From positions 62,001 through 126,000 of the forward strand of contig NZ_JBHRSJ010000012.1 of NCBI RefSeq assembly GCF_042643485.1: a DNA stretch of 64,000 nucleotides, written 5' to 3'. The notes under the pieces were generated by a model. That model did no database searches and was not told the origin of the DNA. It saw only the letters and a list, made by a program, of their open reading frames with translations. Shown here piece by piece: positions 34,305-47,796 of the stretch. Numbering within the stretch: position 1 is the stretch's first letter; each line of letters opens with the position of its first letter. The position numbers and the translations under genes were made by a program. The DNA comes from Azotobacter bryophylli. Lineage in GTDB: Bacteria; Pseudomonadota; Gammaproteobacteria; Pseudomonadales; Pseudomonadaceae.

Positions 34305-35570
34305 ATGTACCTGCTGCGCCTGGCCCTGGCCAGTCTGGCCAACCGCCGCTTCACCGCCCTGCTCACGGTGTTCGCCATCGCCCTTTCGGTGTGCCTGCTC
34401 CTGGCCGTCGAACGGGTGCGCAACGAGGCGCGGGCCAGCTTCGCCAGCACCATCAGTGGCACCGACCTGATCGTCGGCGCCCGCTCCGGCAGCGTGAACC
34501 TGCTGCTGTATTCGGTGTTCCGCATCGGTAACGCCACCAACAACGTTCGCTGGGACAGCTTCGAGCACTTCGCCCGGCATCCGCGGGTGAAATGGGCCAT
34601 CCCGCTGTCCCTCGGCGACTCGCACCGCGGCTACCGGGTGCTGGGCACCAGCGCCGCCTACTTCCAGCATTACCGTTACGGCCGCGACCGGCCGCTGGAG
34701 CTGAGCAAAGGTCGCGCCTTCGCCGCAGACCCATTCGAGGTGGTGCTCGGCGCCGAGGTGGCCAGGGCGCTGCGCTACCGGCTCGGCGACGAGATCGTGC
34801 TGGCCCACGGCGTGGCCAAGGTCAGCCTGACCCGCCACGACGACAAGCCGTTCCGAGTGGTCGGCATCCTGGCGCCCACCGGCACGCCGGTGGACCGCAC
34901 CCTGCACATCGGCCTGGCGGGAATGGAGGCGCTGCACATCGACTGGCGGCAGGGCGTGCCGGCCCGGGGAGCCGGCCGGATCAGCGCCGAGCAGGCTCGG
35001 GCCATGGACCTGCAGCCCCGGGCGATCACCGCCTTCCTGCTCGGTCTGGACAGCAGGATCGCCACCTTCGCCCTGCAGCGCGAGATCAACGACTATGCCG
35101 GCGAGCCGCTGCTGGCGATCCTCCCCGGGGTGGCCCTGCAGGAGCTGTGGAGCCTGATGGGCACGGCGGAGCGGGCGCTGTTCGTGGTCTCGCTGTTCGT
35201 CGTGCTGACCGGGCTGATCGGCATGCTCACGGCGATCCTCACCAGCCTCAACGAGCGCCGCCGGGAGATGGCCATCCTGCGCTCGGTGGGCGCCCGCCCC
35301 TGGCACATCGCCGGACTGCTGGTGCTGGAGGCCTTCGCCCTGGCCCTGGCCGGCACGCTGCTGGGCCTGGCCCTGCTCTACCTCGGCATCCTCGTGGCCC
35401 GGGAGCCGCTGCAGGCGGCCTACGGTCTGTATCTGCCGCTTGCCCTGCCCAGCGCCTACGAGTGGAGCCTGCTCGCCGCCATCCTGGCGGTCGCCCTGCT
35501 GATGGGCGGGGTGCCGGCCTGGCGCGCCTACCGCCAGTCGCTGGCCGACGGCCTGTCCATCCGCCTGTGA
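34305..35570 (+). CDS. FtsX/MacB-type ABC transporter permease
   Basis: 421-aa permease with an N-terminal transmembrane helix (LLTVFAIALSVCLLLAV), a large periplasmic MacB-like core domain (about 45–270), and three C-terminal helices (ALFVVSLFVVLTGLIGML, ALAGTLLGLALLYLGIL, LLAAILAVALLMGGVPAW). It includes the coupling segment LNERRREMAILRSVGARP typical of the FtsX domain. It pairs with the preceding ATPase. Lacks any lipoprotein-sorting partner nearby, so it is not Lol by context. Confidence 0.93.
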   Translation: MYLLRLALASLANRRFTALLTVFAIALSVCLLLAVERVRNEARASFASTISGTDLIVGARSGSVNLLLYSVFRIGNATNNVRWDSFEHFARHPRVKWAIPLSLGDSHRGYRVLGTSAAYFQHYRYGRDRPLELSKGRAFAADPFEVVLGAEVARALRYRLGDEIVLAHGVAKVSLTRHDDKPFRVVGILAPTGTPVDRTLHIGLAGMEALHIDWRQGVPARGAGRISAEQARAMDLQPRAITAFLLGLDSRIATFALQREINDYAGEPLLAILPGVALQELWSLMGTAERALFVVSLFVVLTGLIGMLTAILTSLNERRREMAILRSVGARPWHIAGLLVLEAFALALAGTLLGLALLYLGILVAREPLQAAYGLYLPLALPSAYEWSLLAAILAVALLMGGVPAWRAYRQSLADGLSIRL

Positions 35571-35581
35571 AGGAGAACCTT

Positions 35582-36094
35582 ATGCCGCGTTCGCTGCTCG
35601 CCCTGCTGCTGGTCTGCGCCGCTCCGCTGTGGGCAGCCGAGCCGCGGGATCTCACCTGGTCCGAACTGATCCCGGCGGACGCCCCGCCCGTGCTGCAACC
35701 CCAGGCGCCGCTGCACGGCCCGACGCCAGGCGCCGGCCTGGACGAGTCCGGCCCGCCGGCACCGCAGCTCGCACCGCAGGCCCCGGTGGTCCGGGCCCTG
35801 GACGGGGTGCTGGTGAAGCTGCCCGGCTACATAGTGCCGCTGGAAACCGAGGCGGACGGCCGGGTGGTCGATTTCCTGCTGGTGCCCTACTTCGGCGCCT
35901 GCATCCACGTGCCGCCGCCGGCCTCGAACCAGATCGTGCACGTGCGCAGCGACGGCGGCGTACGGCTGGAAGAGCTGTATCAGCCGTTCTGGGTCGAAGG
36001 CCCGCTCAGGGTGCAGCACAGCAGCAGCGAACTGGCCGAGGCCGGCTATGGGATGCAGGCGAGCCGGATCTACCGATACGAGCTGGCGGAATGA
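35582..36094 (+). CDS. DUF3299 secreted protein
   Basis: 170-aa protein with signal peptide MPRSLLALLLVCAAPLWAA. The DUF3299 core is LPGYIVPLETEADGRVVDF, PYFGACIHVPPPASNQIVHV and a C-terminal YRYELAE. The cysteine and histidine in ACIHVPPP are the only obvious ligand candidates. Last gene of the presumed zinc-responsive operon; AAGGAG overlaps its leader. Function unknown. A strong terminator starts on its stop codon. Confidence 0.88.
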   Translation: MPRSLLALLLVCAAPLWAAEPRDLTWSELIPADAPPVLQPQAPLHGPTPGAGLDESGPPAPQLAPQAPVVRALDGVLVKLPGYIVPLETEADGRVVDFLLVPYFGACIHVPPPASNQIVHVRSDGGVRLEELYQPFWVEGPLRVQHSSSELAEAGYGMQASRIYRYELAE

Positions 36095-36124
36095 AAGACG
36101 CCCGCACGGGGCGGGCGTCTTTCA
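36092..36124. terminator. Bidirectional terminator between the DUF3299 operon and gltD
   Basis: TGAAAGACGCCCGC, 5-base loop, GCGGGCGTCTTTCA: a perfect 14-bp stem whose A- and T-containing outer ends can serve both converging transcripts. It begins on the DUF3299 stop codon. Confidence 0.72.
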
Positions 36125-36172
36125 GCGGGACGAAGGGACCGGAGCGCAGCGAACTGCTGCTCCGGCCGGCGC

Positions 36173-37594
36173 TCAGACGCCGAGGTAGTCGAGGATGCCT
36201 TCGGCGGCCTGGCGGCCTTCGTAGATGGCGGTGACCACCAGGTCGGAACCGCGGACCATGTCGCCGCCGGCGAAGATCTTCGGGTTGCTGGTCTGATGCT
36301 TGAACTGGTTGTCGTGCATCGGCGCGACCACCCGGCCCTGGCTGTCGGTCTTGATCTGGAACTCCTCGAACCAGGGCGCCGGGCTCGGACGGAAGCCGAA
36401 GGCGATCACCACGGCGTCGGCCGGGAGGATCTCCTCGGAGCCCGGAATCGGCTCGGGGCTGCGACGGCCACGGGCATCCGGCTCGCCCAGGCGGGTTTCC
36501 ACCACCTTGACGCCTTCCACCTTGTCCTCGCCGACGATGGCGATGGGCTGGCGATTGAAGAGGAACTTCACGCCCTCCTCCTTGGCGTTCTTCACCTCGC
36601 GGCGCGAGCCCGGCATGTTCGCCTCGTCGCGACGGTAGGCGCAGGTCACGCTCTTGGCGCCCTGGCGGATCGAGGTGCGGTTGCAGTCCATGGCGGTGTC
36701 GCCGCCACCGAGCACCACCACCTTCTTTCCCTTCATGTCGATGAAGTCTTCCGGCGACTTCTCGAAGCACAGGTTGCGGTTGACGTTGGCGATCAGGAAA
36801 TCCAGTGCATCGTGCACGCCCGGCAGGTCCTCGCCGGGGAAACCGCCCTGCATGTAGGTGTAGGTGCCCATGCCCATGAACACCGCGTCGAACTCGTCGA
36901 GCAGCTGCTGCATGGAGACGTCCTTACCCACCTCGGTGTTCAGGCGGAACTCGACGCCCATGCCGGCGAAGACCTCGCGGCGACGGCTGAGCACGGTCTT
37001 CTCCAGCTTGAATTCGGGGATGCCGAAGGTCAGCAGGCCGCCGATTTCCGGGTTCTTGTCGAACACCACCGGGGTCACGCCGTTGCGCACCAGGATGTCG
37101 GCGCAGCCGAGGCCGGCGGGGCCCGCGCCGATGATGGCGACGCGCTTGCCGGTCGGCACCACCTTGGACATGTCCGGGCGCCAGCCCATGGCGAAGGCGG
37201 TGTCGGTGATGTACTTCTCCACCGAGCCGATGGTCACCGCGCCGAAACCGTCGTTCAGGGTGCAGGCGCCCTCGCACAGACGATCCTGCGGGCAGACCCG
37301 GCCGCAGACTTCCGGCAGGGTATTGGTCTGGTGCGACAACTCGGCGGCGGCGAGGATATTGCCCTCCGAAACCAGCTTCAGCCAGTTCGGGATGTAGTTG
37401 TGCACCGGGCACTTCCACTCGCAGTACGGGTTGCCGCAGCCCAGGCAACGGTGGGCCTGTTCACTGGCCTCTTGCGGCTTGAACAGATTGTAGATCTCGA
37501 CGAATTCCTTCTTGCGCTGGCGCAGCAGCTTCTTCTTCGGATCCTTGCGCCCGACTTCGATGAACTGGAAATCGTTGTTCAGACGTTCAGTCAT
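36173..37594 (-). CDS. gltD: Glutamate synthase (NADPH) small subunit
   Basis: 473-aa FAD/Fe–S subunit passing electrons from NADPH to GltB. The N-terminal ferredoxin-like part holds two cysteine clusters (CLGCGNPYCEWKCP and CGRVCPQDRLCEGAC). Then come the FAD fold IIGAGPAGLGCADIL and the NADPH fold VVLGGGDTAMDCNR, ending with FAGGDMVRGSDLVVTAI. Length equals that of E. coli GltD. It follows gltB by 108 bases on the same strand, the conserved gltBD operon. Confidence 0.98.
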   Translation of the reverse strand: MTERLNNDFQFIEVGRKDPKKKLLRQRKKEFVEIYNLFKPQEASEQAHRCLGCGNPYCEWKCPVHNYIPNWLKLVSEGNILAAAELSHQTNTLPEVCGRVCPQDRLCEGACTLNDGFGAVTIGSVEKYITDTAFAMGWRPDMSKVVPTGKRVAIIGAGPAGLGCADILVRNGVTPVVFDKNPEIGGLLTFGIPEFKLEKTVLSRRREVFAGMGVEFRLNTEVGKDVSMQQLLDEFDAVFMGMGTYTYMQGGFPGEDLPGVHDALDFLIANVNRNLCFEKSPEDFIDMKGKKVVVLGGGDTAMDCNRTSIRQGAKSVTCAYRRDEANMPGSRREVKNAKEEGVKFLFNRQPIAIVGEDKVEGVKVVETRLGEPDARGRRSPEPIPGSEEILPADAVVIAFGFRPSPAPWFEEFQIKTDSQGRVVAPMHDNQFKHQTSNPKIFAGGDMVRGSDLVVTAIYEGRQAAEGILDYLGV

Positions 37595-37702
37595 TTCAAA
37601 ACCTCATAACAGCGGCTGCAGGCTGCACGCCGCAGGCGGCTTAATACGTTTGGGCCAGGCTCCGCGGCCGATCGCTGGGAGCCTGTCGCCTGTAGCTGCG
37701 AT

Positions 37703-42148
<4,446 letters not shown>

Positions 42149-42235
42149 AAACACTCTCACCAGGCTCTAAGCTTTCGAACAGGCTTGCCGTGCGAGCGGG
42201 ATGGCATCCGGCGTGCGCAGGCAAAAGGGCAGGCA

Positions 42236-42263
42236 TTGTTACACACCAGCCCCTGCACCTCAA
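42236..42263 (-). promoter_or_regulatory. Candidate gltB promoter
   Basis: -35 TTGAGG (42263–42258), 16-base spacer, -10 TAACAA (42241–42236), about 88 bases upstream of the gltB ATG on the minus strand. The leader is long enough for additional control, but no clear operator was recognised. Confidence 0.38.
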
Positions 42264-42338
42264 ATGTTCGGGTCGTCTTTACGAACCTGAGTGTCGCGTA
42301 ATTGAAAGATAAATAACGGATGCCGTGCTAGCACGCCC

Positions 42339-43937
42339 TCAGCGCGCCGATGCCGCCTCCTGCTGGATACTGGCGAAACTGCGCGGCCAGGGGTTGCTGG
42401 CCTGCACCTTTGGAGGCAGCGCCTTGATGGCCGCCTGCGCTTCGGCCCGGGTGGCGAAGCTGCCATAGGTCACCACGAAGAACGGCCTGCCTTGGTGCAT
42501 CTTCCTGAAGTAACGATAGCCCGAGCCCTGGCTTCGCACGAAAGACTGGGCGCTGCTTTCCGAGTAGGTGCCGAGGACCTGCAGGGAATAGCTTCCCGAA
42601 GCCTGGGCCCGATACCAGTCGTTTGCCGGCGGAGCACCGAGCGGCTCGGCGGTCGGCTTGGGAGCGGGAGCTGGCGTCGGTGCAGCAACCGGCATCGGCT
42701 TGGGCGCCGGCGCGGCTGCTGGCTTGGGTGCAGGCCCCAAGGCCGGCGGTGGAACAGGAGCAGGAGCCGGTGCCGGCTTCGTCGCCTGGGGGAATGCGAC
42801 CGCTACCGGCGCCGACTCCGGCTTTTCTGCTCCACGCACCGGAGCCTGGACCGACACCGCCGCGGGAACTCCGGACGGACCGTCTTCGGCGCCCGCCCCG
42901 TCTTCAGCGTCATCCTCCCCTGCCGCCAGAGCCAGAGGCTCGCGAATCACCGGCTGCGCCTCTTCCGCTGCAGGCGCCGCCTGGGGTGCCGTGTGGCTCC
43001 CGGCGAACTGGATCGCCGGCGCACCTTCTCCGACGCCCCCGGATGAGGATTGAGCCCCAGCATCCGGTACCGCGGGTCCCGGGCCGGTACGCACGAACCA
43101 GGCGGCGGCGACGGCCAGCGTGACCACCCCCAATGCCAGCAGATGCTTCTTCGGCAATCCCGATCCACCGCGCCGATCGCCATCGACCGCCTGCTTGCGC
43201 TGCGCATACATGCCCTCGTCCAGGACCTCGCGGGCAACCCGGTTGATCTCGCCCGGCCAGCCTTCCGATTGCTGGTGGATGCGCTCGATATCCTCGTCGC
43301 TGAATAGCTCTATATCCCCCCCGGCCCCCTCAAGGCGCTGGGCGAGGTAGTCGCGGGTTTCCTCCAGGGTATAGGGCTTGAGCTTCAGCGCATGGAAACG
43401 CTCCTCGCCGTCGCTCAGGGCCTGCAGTCGCGACACAAGCTCCGGCTCGCCGAACAGGAAGACATGCGGCCGCCCCATGGCGCTGCCCTCGGCCAGAGCC
43501 AGCAACGCTTCGAGGGCCCCGGTCTCGAGCAGCTCGGCGTCGTCGACGAGGACGTAGACCTCCTGCCCCACGGCGACCAGTTCCTCCACCTGCGCCAGAA
43601 TCGACTGCTCGTCGGAGCGAGCCAAGCCCAGCCCCATGGCGATCTGCCGCAGGATGCCCTCCACCTGTACCGAAGCCTTGCCGGAGACGACGACGCTCAG
43701 GACCGCCTGCTTGTTGCTGCTGGCCACCAGCGCCTGGCGCAGCAGCGTCTTGCCGCTGCCCGTGGGCCCACTGACCACCAGCAGCAATTGGCTGTAGCGC
43801 GCCAGGTGGTGCAGTTGCCCGAGCAGAGGCTTGCGCTGCGCCGGGAAGAACCTGAAACCAGGCGTCCGTGCCGCGAACGGGTCGTGCGTGAAGTCGTAAT
43901 GGCTCAGAAGAGCTTCATCTACATGCGAACTGGACAT
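42339..43937 (-). CDS. DamX-like protein: AAA ATPase domain, transmembrane helix and SPOR domain
   Basis: 532-aa protein. Residues 1–260 are an ExeA/AAA-type ATPase with Walker A GPTGSGKTLLRQ and a Walker B-like VYVLVDDAELL. A single transmembrane helix follows near 267–285 (LLALGVVTLAVAAAWFV). A long Ala/Pro-rich periplasmic linker (about 290–440) ends in a C-terminal SPOR domain (YSLQVLGTYSESSAQSFV, FVVTYGSFATRAEAQAAI) that binds denuded septal peptidoglycan. The architecture is that of Pseudomonas DamX-type proteins, associated with cell division, encoded after aroB. Seven bases separate it from aroB. Confidence 0.9.
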   Translation of the reverse strand: MSSSHVDEALLSHYDFTHDPFAARTPGFRFFPAQRKPLLGQLHHLARYSQLLLVVSGPTGSGKTLLRQALVASSNKQAVLSVVVSGKASVQVEGILRQIAMGLGLARSDEQSILAQVEELVAVGQEVYVLVDDAELLETGALEALLALAEGSAMGRPHVFLFGEPELVSRLQALSDGEERFHALKLKPYTLEETRDYLAQRLEGAGGDIELFSDEDIERIHQQSEGWPGEINRVAREVLDEGMYAQRKQAVDGDRRGGSGLPKKHLLALGVVTLAVAAAWFVRTGPGPAVPDAGAQSSSGGVGEGAPAIQFAGSHTAPQAAPAAEEAQPVIREPLALAAGEDDAEDGAGAEDGPSGVPAAVSVQAPVRGAEKPESAPVAVAFPQATKPAPAPAPVPPPALGPAPKPAAAPAPKPMPVAAPTPAPAPKPTAEPLGAPPANDWYRAQASGSYSLQVLGTYSESSAQSFVRSQGSGYRYFRKMHQGRPFFVVTYGSFATRAEAQAAIKALPPKVQASNPWPRSFASIQQEAASAR

Positions 43938-43944
43938 AGTCGTC

Positions 43945-45048
43945 TCATTGACTGATCTGTTCCACCATGACCCGGTAGTCGGCGGCCAAGGTGGCGTGCA
44001 AGGTCTCGCGAGGGAAATCGCCGGTCACGACCGCCTCGCCCAGGCGCTTGAGCAGCACCAGGCGAAGCCGGCCATCCAGCACTTTCTTGTCGATGGCCAT
44101 GTGCTCGAGGAAGTCCTCGGGGGTCATTTCCGCCGGAGGGGTCACGGGTAGACCGGCCCGCTGCAGCAAGCGGATTCCGCGATCGCGTTCGGCCTCGTCG
44201 ATCCAGCCCAGGCGGCGGGACATCTCCAGAGCCATGACCGTGCCCGCGGCGACGGCTTCGCCATGCAACCAGACGCCATAGCCCATGTGCGTCTCGATGG
44301 CATGTCCGAAGGTGTGCCCCAGGTTGAGAGTGGCGCGGACTCCCGTCTCGCGCTCGTCCGCACCGACTACCCGTGCCTTGGCGGCACAGGAGCGGGCGAT
44401 GGCTTCGCTCAGCGCCGAGCCTTCCAATGCACGCAACGCATCCATATGGGCTTCCAGCCAAGTCAGGAAAGGCTCGTCGCAGATGAGCCCGTACTTGATC
44501 ACCTCGGCCAGTCCGGCGGAAAGCTCGCGTGCCGGCAGGGTGGCCAGGGTAGAGGTATCGATGACTACGGCCTTCGGCTGGTAGAAGGCGCCGATCATGT
44601 TCTTGCCCAGCGGGTGATTGATGCCGGTCTTACCCCCTACGGAGGAGTCGACCTGGGAAAGCAGTGTGGTCGGGATTTGGATGAAATCCACCCCACGCTG
44701 ATAGCAGGCCGCGGCAAAGCCGGCCATATCGCCGATCACGCCGCCGCCGAGGGCGATGAGGGTGGTGCGTCGGTCATGGCGCGCCTTCAGCAACGCATCG
44801 AAGATGGTCTGCAGGGTTTCCCACTGCTTGAAGGCCTCGCCATCGGGCAGCACGATGGGAGTCACGTTCCGTGACGACAGGGCGCTGGTCAGCTTGTCCA
44901 GATAGAGCGGAGCGACCGTCTCGTTGGTGACCACTGCGACCTGGCGGCCGGCCAGATGCGGCACTATGTACTCCGCCTTGCTCAGCAGGTCCTCGCCGAT
45001 ATAGATCGGATAACTGCGCTCGCCGAGATCAACCTGTAAAGTCTGCAT
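43945..45048 (-). CDS. aroB: 3-dehydroquinate synthase
   Basis: 367-aa NAD- and metal-dependent enzyme forming the shikimate carbocycle. Clear motifs: GGGVIGDMAGFAAACYQRG, PTTLLSQVDSSVGGKTGIN, then HPLGKNMIGAFYQP, and the metal-ligand helix NLGHTFGHAIE. ATG at 45048. It lies 51 bases downstream of aroK and just ahead of the DamX-like gene, the aroK–aroB–damX order of gammaproteobacteria. Confidence 0.98.
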   Translation of the reverse strand: MQTLQVDLGERSYPIYIGEDLLSKAEYIVPHLAGRQVAVVTNETVAPLYLDKLTSALSSRNVTPIVLPDGEAFKQWETLQTIFDALLKARHDRRTTLIALGGGVIGDMAGFAAACYQRGVDFIQIPTTLLSQVDSSVGGKTGINHPLGKNMIGAFYQPKAVVIDTSTLATLPARELSAGLAEVIKYGLICDEPFLTWLEAHMDALRALEGSALSEAIARSCAAKARVVGADERETGVRATLNLGHTFGHAIETHMGYGVWLHGEAVAAGTVMALEMSRRLGWIDEAERDRGIRLLQRAGLPVTPPAEMTPEDFLEHMAIDKKVLDGRLRLVLLKRLGEAVVTGDFPRETLHATLAADYRVMVEQISQ

Positions 45049-45099
45049 GATGCCCCCTCGCTGGAAAGGGCGCTAGGATAGCGCAGTTGCGCGCCCGCT

Positions 45100-45618
45100 T
45101 TAACGAGCAGGAAGGGCACGCAGACGCTCTAGAATCTCCTCCACCACGATACGCGGCGGACGCTCGTCGGTTTCCACCACCAGATCGGCGATTTCCCGGT
45201 AGAGAGGATCCCGGATTGTCATCAATTCACCGAGCACACGCCCTGGATCGGCAGCGCGCAACAAGGGGCGATTGCGATCACGGGAGGTCCGCTCCAACTG
45301 CTGCTCCACCGAGGCATGCAGGTAGATCACGCGACCGCCGGAACTCAATGCTTGGCGATTCTCGGGGCGGAGGACCGCCCCGCCGCCGGTGGCCAGCACG
45401 ATCCCGTCTGTCTGGCAAAGCTCAGCGAGCATCGCCTGCTCGCGCTCGCGAAACCCGGCTTCCCCCTCCACATCGAAGATCCAGGGAATATTGGCTCCGG
45501 TACGCTGCTCGATCTCCTTATCGGAGTCCTTGAACGACAACCGTAACTCTTTGGCAAGCAAGCGCCCGATGGTGCTCTTTCCAGCCCCCATCGGGCCCAC
45601 GAGGATCACATTACGCAC
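45100..45618 (-). CDS. aroK: Shikimate kinase I
   Basis: 172-aa P-loop kinase: Walker A GPMGAGKSTIGRLLA, shikimate-binding DSDKEIEQRTG, GEAGFREREQAML and ATGGGAVLRPENR, and the lid RDRNRPLL. Start is GTG at 45618, giving the family-standard RNVILVGPMG; the ribosome site is weak, consistent with reading from the preceding pilQ, whose stop is 4 bases upstream. Confidence 0.97.
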   Translation of the reverse strand: MRNVILVGPMGAGKSTIGRLLAKELRLSFKDSDKEIEQRTGANIPWIFDVEGEAGFREREQAMLAELCQTDGIVLATGGGAVLRPENRQALSSGGRVIYLHASVEQQLERTSRDRNRPLLRAADPGRVLGELMTIRDPLYREIADLVVETDERPPRIVVEEILERLRALPAR

Positions 45619-45622
45619 TGAC

Positions 45623-47743
45623 TCAACGACTCACAGCTATTGCCTGATTGTTAAGGATACGTGGTGTCAAGAAAATAAGCAGCTCGGATTTGGAGTCGGT
45701 CACCGCGTCGCGGCGGAACAGACGGCCGAGGTACGGCAGGTCGCCCAGGAAGGGTACCTTCTCCACCGTCTTCTCCTGATCGTTGGAGAACACGCCACCG
45801 ATCACGACGGTTTCGCCGTCCGCGACCAGCACCTTGGCATTGACTTCGTTCTTGTTGATCGGCGGTACGCCGTTGAGCGCATTGGCGTAATCCGGCGCGT
45901 CCTTGGTGACCTTCACCTCCATGATGATGCGGTTGTCCGGAGTGATCTGCGGGGTCACCTCGAGCGACAGGGCCGCCTCCTTGAACGAGACGCTGGTCGC
46001 GCCACTGGAGCTGGCCTGCTGGTAGGGAACTTCCGACCCCTTGAGGATCTTCGCGGTCTCCTTGTCGGCCGTGACGACCTTGGGCTGAGAGATGATCTCG
46101 CCGTTACCGCTCTTTTCCATGGCCGACAACTGTAGGTCCAAGGTCAGATTGTTGCCGACGTAGCCGAGACCGATACCCGAAGTGAAGCTTTTTACCCCCA
46201 TGTCAACCAGCGTCGAGGTCAGTGAGCCAGTGCTGCTCGTGGTAGTACCCGAGGTGGAACCACTCGAGCCCGAGCTGGTGCTGGAACTGGAGCTAGAAGA
46301 GGAACTGCTGCTCAACCCGTACAGCCTGCCATTACCATTGCTGTAGGAGCCGCCCCAACGGACCCCCAGGCTTTTGTCGTAATCGACACTGGCCTCGACG
46401 ATACGCGCCTCGATCATCACCTGACGCACCGGGATGTCCAGTTGGGCGACGATCCGCCGCAATTCGTCGAGCCGATCCTGGGTCTGGTAAGCAATGATGT
46501 TGTTGGTACGCTCGTCCACAGTGATTGAGCCGCGCTCATCGGTGCTTTCATCCGTACTGGTCACGGACTGGAACAGCTTGGCGATATCCGCCGCCTTGGC
46601 GTAGTTCACCTGCACCAGTTCACGGCGCAGGGGAGCCAGCTCGGCGATCTGCTTCTGCGCTTCCAGCTCCTGCCGCTCGCGCGCCGCGATTTCATCGGCC
46701 GGAGCCACTAGCAGGACGTTTCCGACCTTACGCTTATCCAGCCCCTTGGTCTTGAGCACCAGATCGAGCGCCTGATCCCAGGGCACATTCTGCAAACGCA
46801 GGGTGATATTGCCTTGCACCGTATCACTGGCCACCAGGTTCAGGTTGGTGAAGTCCGCGATCAACTGCAGCACCGAGCGGACATCGATATCCTGGAAATT
46901 CAACGATAGCTTCTCGCCGTTATAGACAAAGCGGTCGGGGTTGACGCCGGCCGTGCTTTTCGGGGCGAGCTGCTTGACGCTGACAGTCAGCCGATTGTCA
47001 GCCTGGTAGACGAGATAGTCATATGCACCGCTTGGTTCGATGACGATATGACTCTTGTCCCCCTGCCTGGAGGCGCTGACGAACTGCACCGGGGTGGCGA
47101 AATCCTTGACATCCAGCCGCACACGCAGGGACTCCGGCAACTGGGCTCCGGCAAAATCCAGCAGGATCTTGCCCCCCTGTTCCTGGATAGCAGGGCTCAT
47201 ACCCGGATCGGACAAGTCGATGACGACATTGCCCTCCCCCTGTTCGCCGCGCTGGAAATCGATCGCCCGGATGGCTTTGCCGACCGGCGCGTACTCTTTG
47301 ACCTTGGGGGCTGGTGCCTGCACCGTCGCCGGCTGGGTTGAACGCGCCTGGTGCGCTGCTCCCGCCGCTTCTCCTACCACCACATAGAGGTTGTTACCCT
47401 CGCTCCGGGTACTGTACGGAACCAGGGAGGTCAGATTGACGATCGCCCGAGTACGCCCCTGGGCCTCGACCAGGGTGACGCTACGGGCATTTCCGACGCC
47501 CAGTTCGCGATTCTTGGTTCCGAGCTTGTTGGATACCCCGGGTAGATCCAGAGCGATACGAGCCGGCTGGTCGATGGTATATCCGCGTGGCGCCTGCACG
47601 GGTTCGTCGAAGGAAAACTTGAGCTCGACCCGATCGCCGGGCAGAGCGGCCACATCGAGGCCTTTCAGATCGGCCGCCAGCAGCAGCGGCGACATCAACC
47701 CAGCCAGAGCCGAAAGGCCGAGACGCGAAAGAGTGGTATTCAT
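45623..47743 (-). CDS. pilQ: Type IV pilus secretin PilQ
   Basis: About 706-aa outer-membrane secretin through which the pilus passes. Signal peptide (LSRLGLSALAGLMSPLLLAA), two AMIN domains (about 25–240; DVAALPGDRVELKF), secretin N domains (YNGEKLSLNFQDIDVRSVLQ, then VQVNYAKAADIAKLF-like), and the secretin core (QIDIPVRQVMIEARIVEA-type, VPFLGDLPYLGRLFR, KSELLIFLTPRIL). A Ser/Thr/Gly-rich tract interrupts the N3–core junction at 46,222–46,316. ATG at 47743 matches homologues; another ATG at 47782 would add 13 residues. It ends the pilM–Q operon. Confidence 0.97.
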   Translation of the reverse strand: MNTTLSRLGLSALAGLMSPLLLAADLKGLDVAALPGDRVELKFSFDEPVQAPRGYTIDQPARIALDLPGVSNKLGTKNRELGVGNARSVTLVEAQGRTRAIVNLTSLVPYSTRSEGNNLYVVVGEAAGAAHQARSTQPATVQAPAPKVKEYAPVGKAIRAIDFQRGEQGEGNVVIDLSDPGMSPAIQEQGGKILLDFAGAQLPESLRVRLDVKDFATPVQFVSASRQGDKSHIVIEPSGAYDYLVYQADNRLTVSVKQLAPKSTAGVNPDRFVYNGEKLSLNFQDIDVRSVLQLIADFTNLNLVASDTVQGNITLRLQNVPWDQALDLVLKTKGLDKRKVGNVLLVAPADEIAARERQELEAQKQIAELAPLRRELVQVNYAKAADIAKLFQSVTSTDESTDERGSITVDERTNNIIAYQTQDRLDELRRIVAQLDIPVRQVMIEARIVEASVDYDKSLGVRWGGSYSNGNGRLYGLSSSSSSSSSSSTSSGSSGSTSGTTTSSTGSLTSTLVDMGVKSFTSGIGLGYVGNNLTLDLQLSAMEKSGNGEIISQPKVVTADKETAKILKGSEVPYQQASSSGATSVSFKEAALSLEVTPQITPDNRIIMEVKVTKDAPDYANALNGVPPINKNEVNAKVLVADGETVVIGGVFSNDQEKTVEKVPFLGDLPYLGRLFRRDAVTDSKSELLIFLTPRILNNQAIAVSR

Positions 47744-47796
47744 TGAGGGGTTCCGTAATGCAGAACGGGAATTGGTATTCATGCGGAATTCTCTCT

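Noticed and set aside
42180..42230. Sigma-54 promoter for gltB (TGGCATCC…TGCG)
   Set aside because: It lies on the strand opposite to gltB and the GC doublet spacing does not fit TGGCAC-N5-TTGC.
46222..46316. Serine tract in PilQ as a frameshift or assembly error
   Set aside because: The frame continues correctly into the conserved secretin core and the codons are varied.
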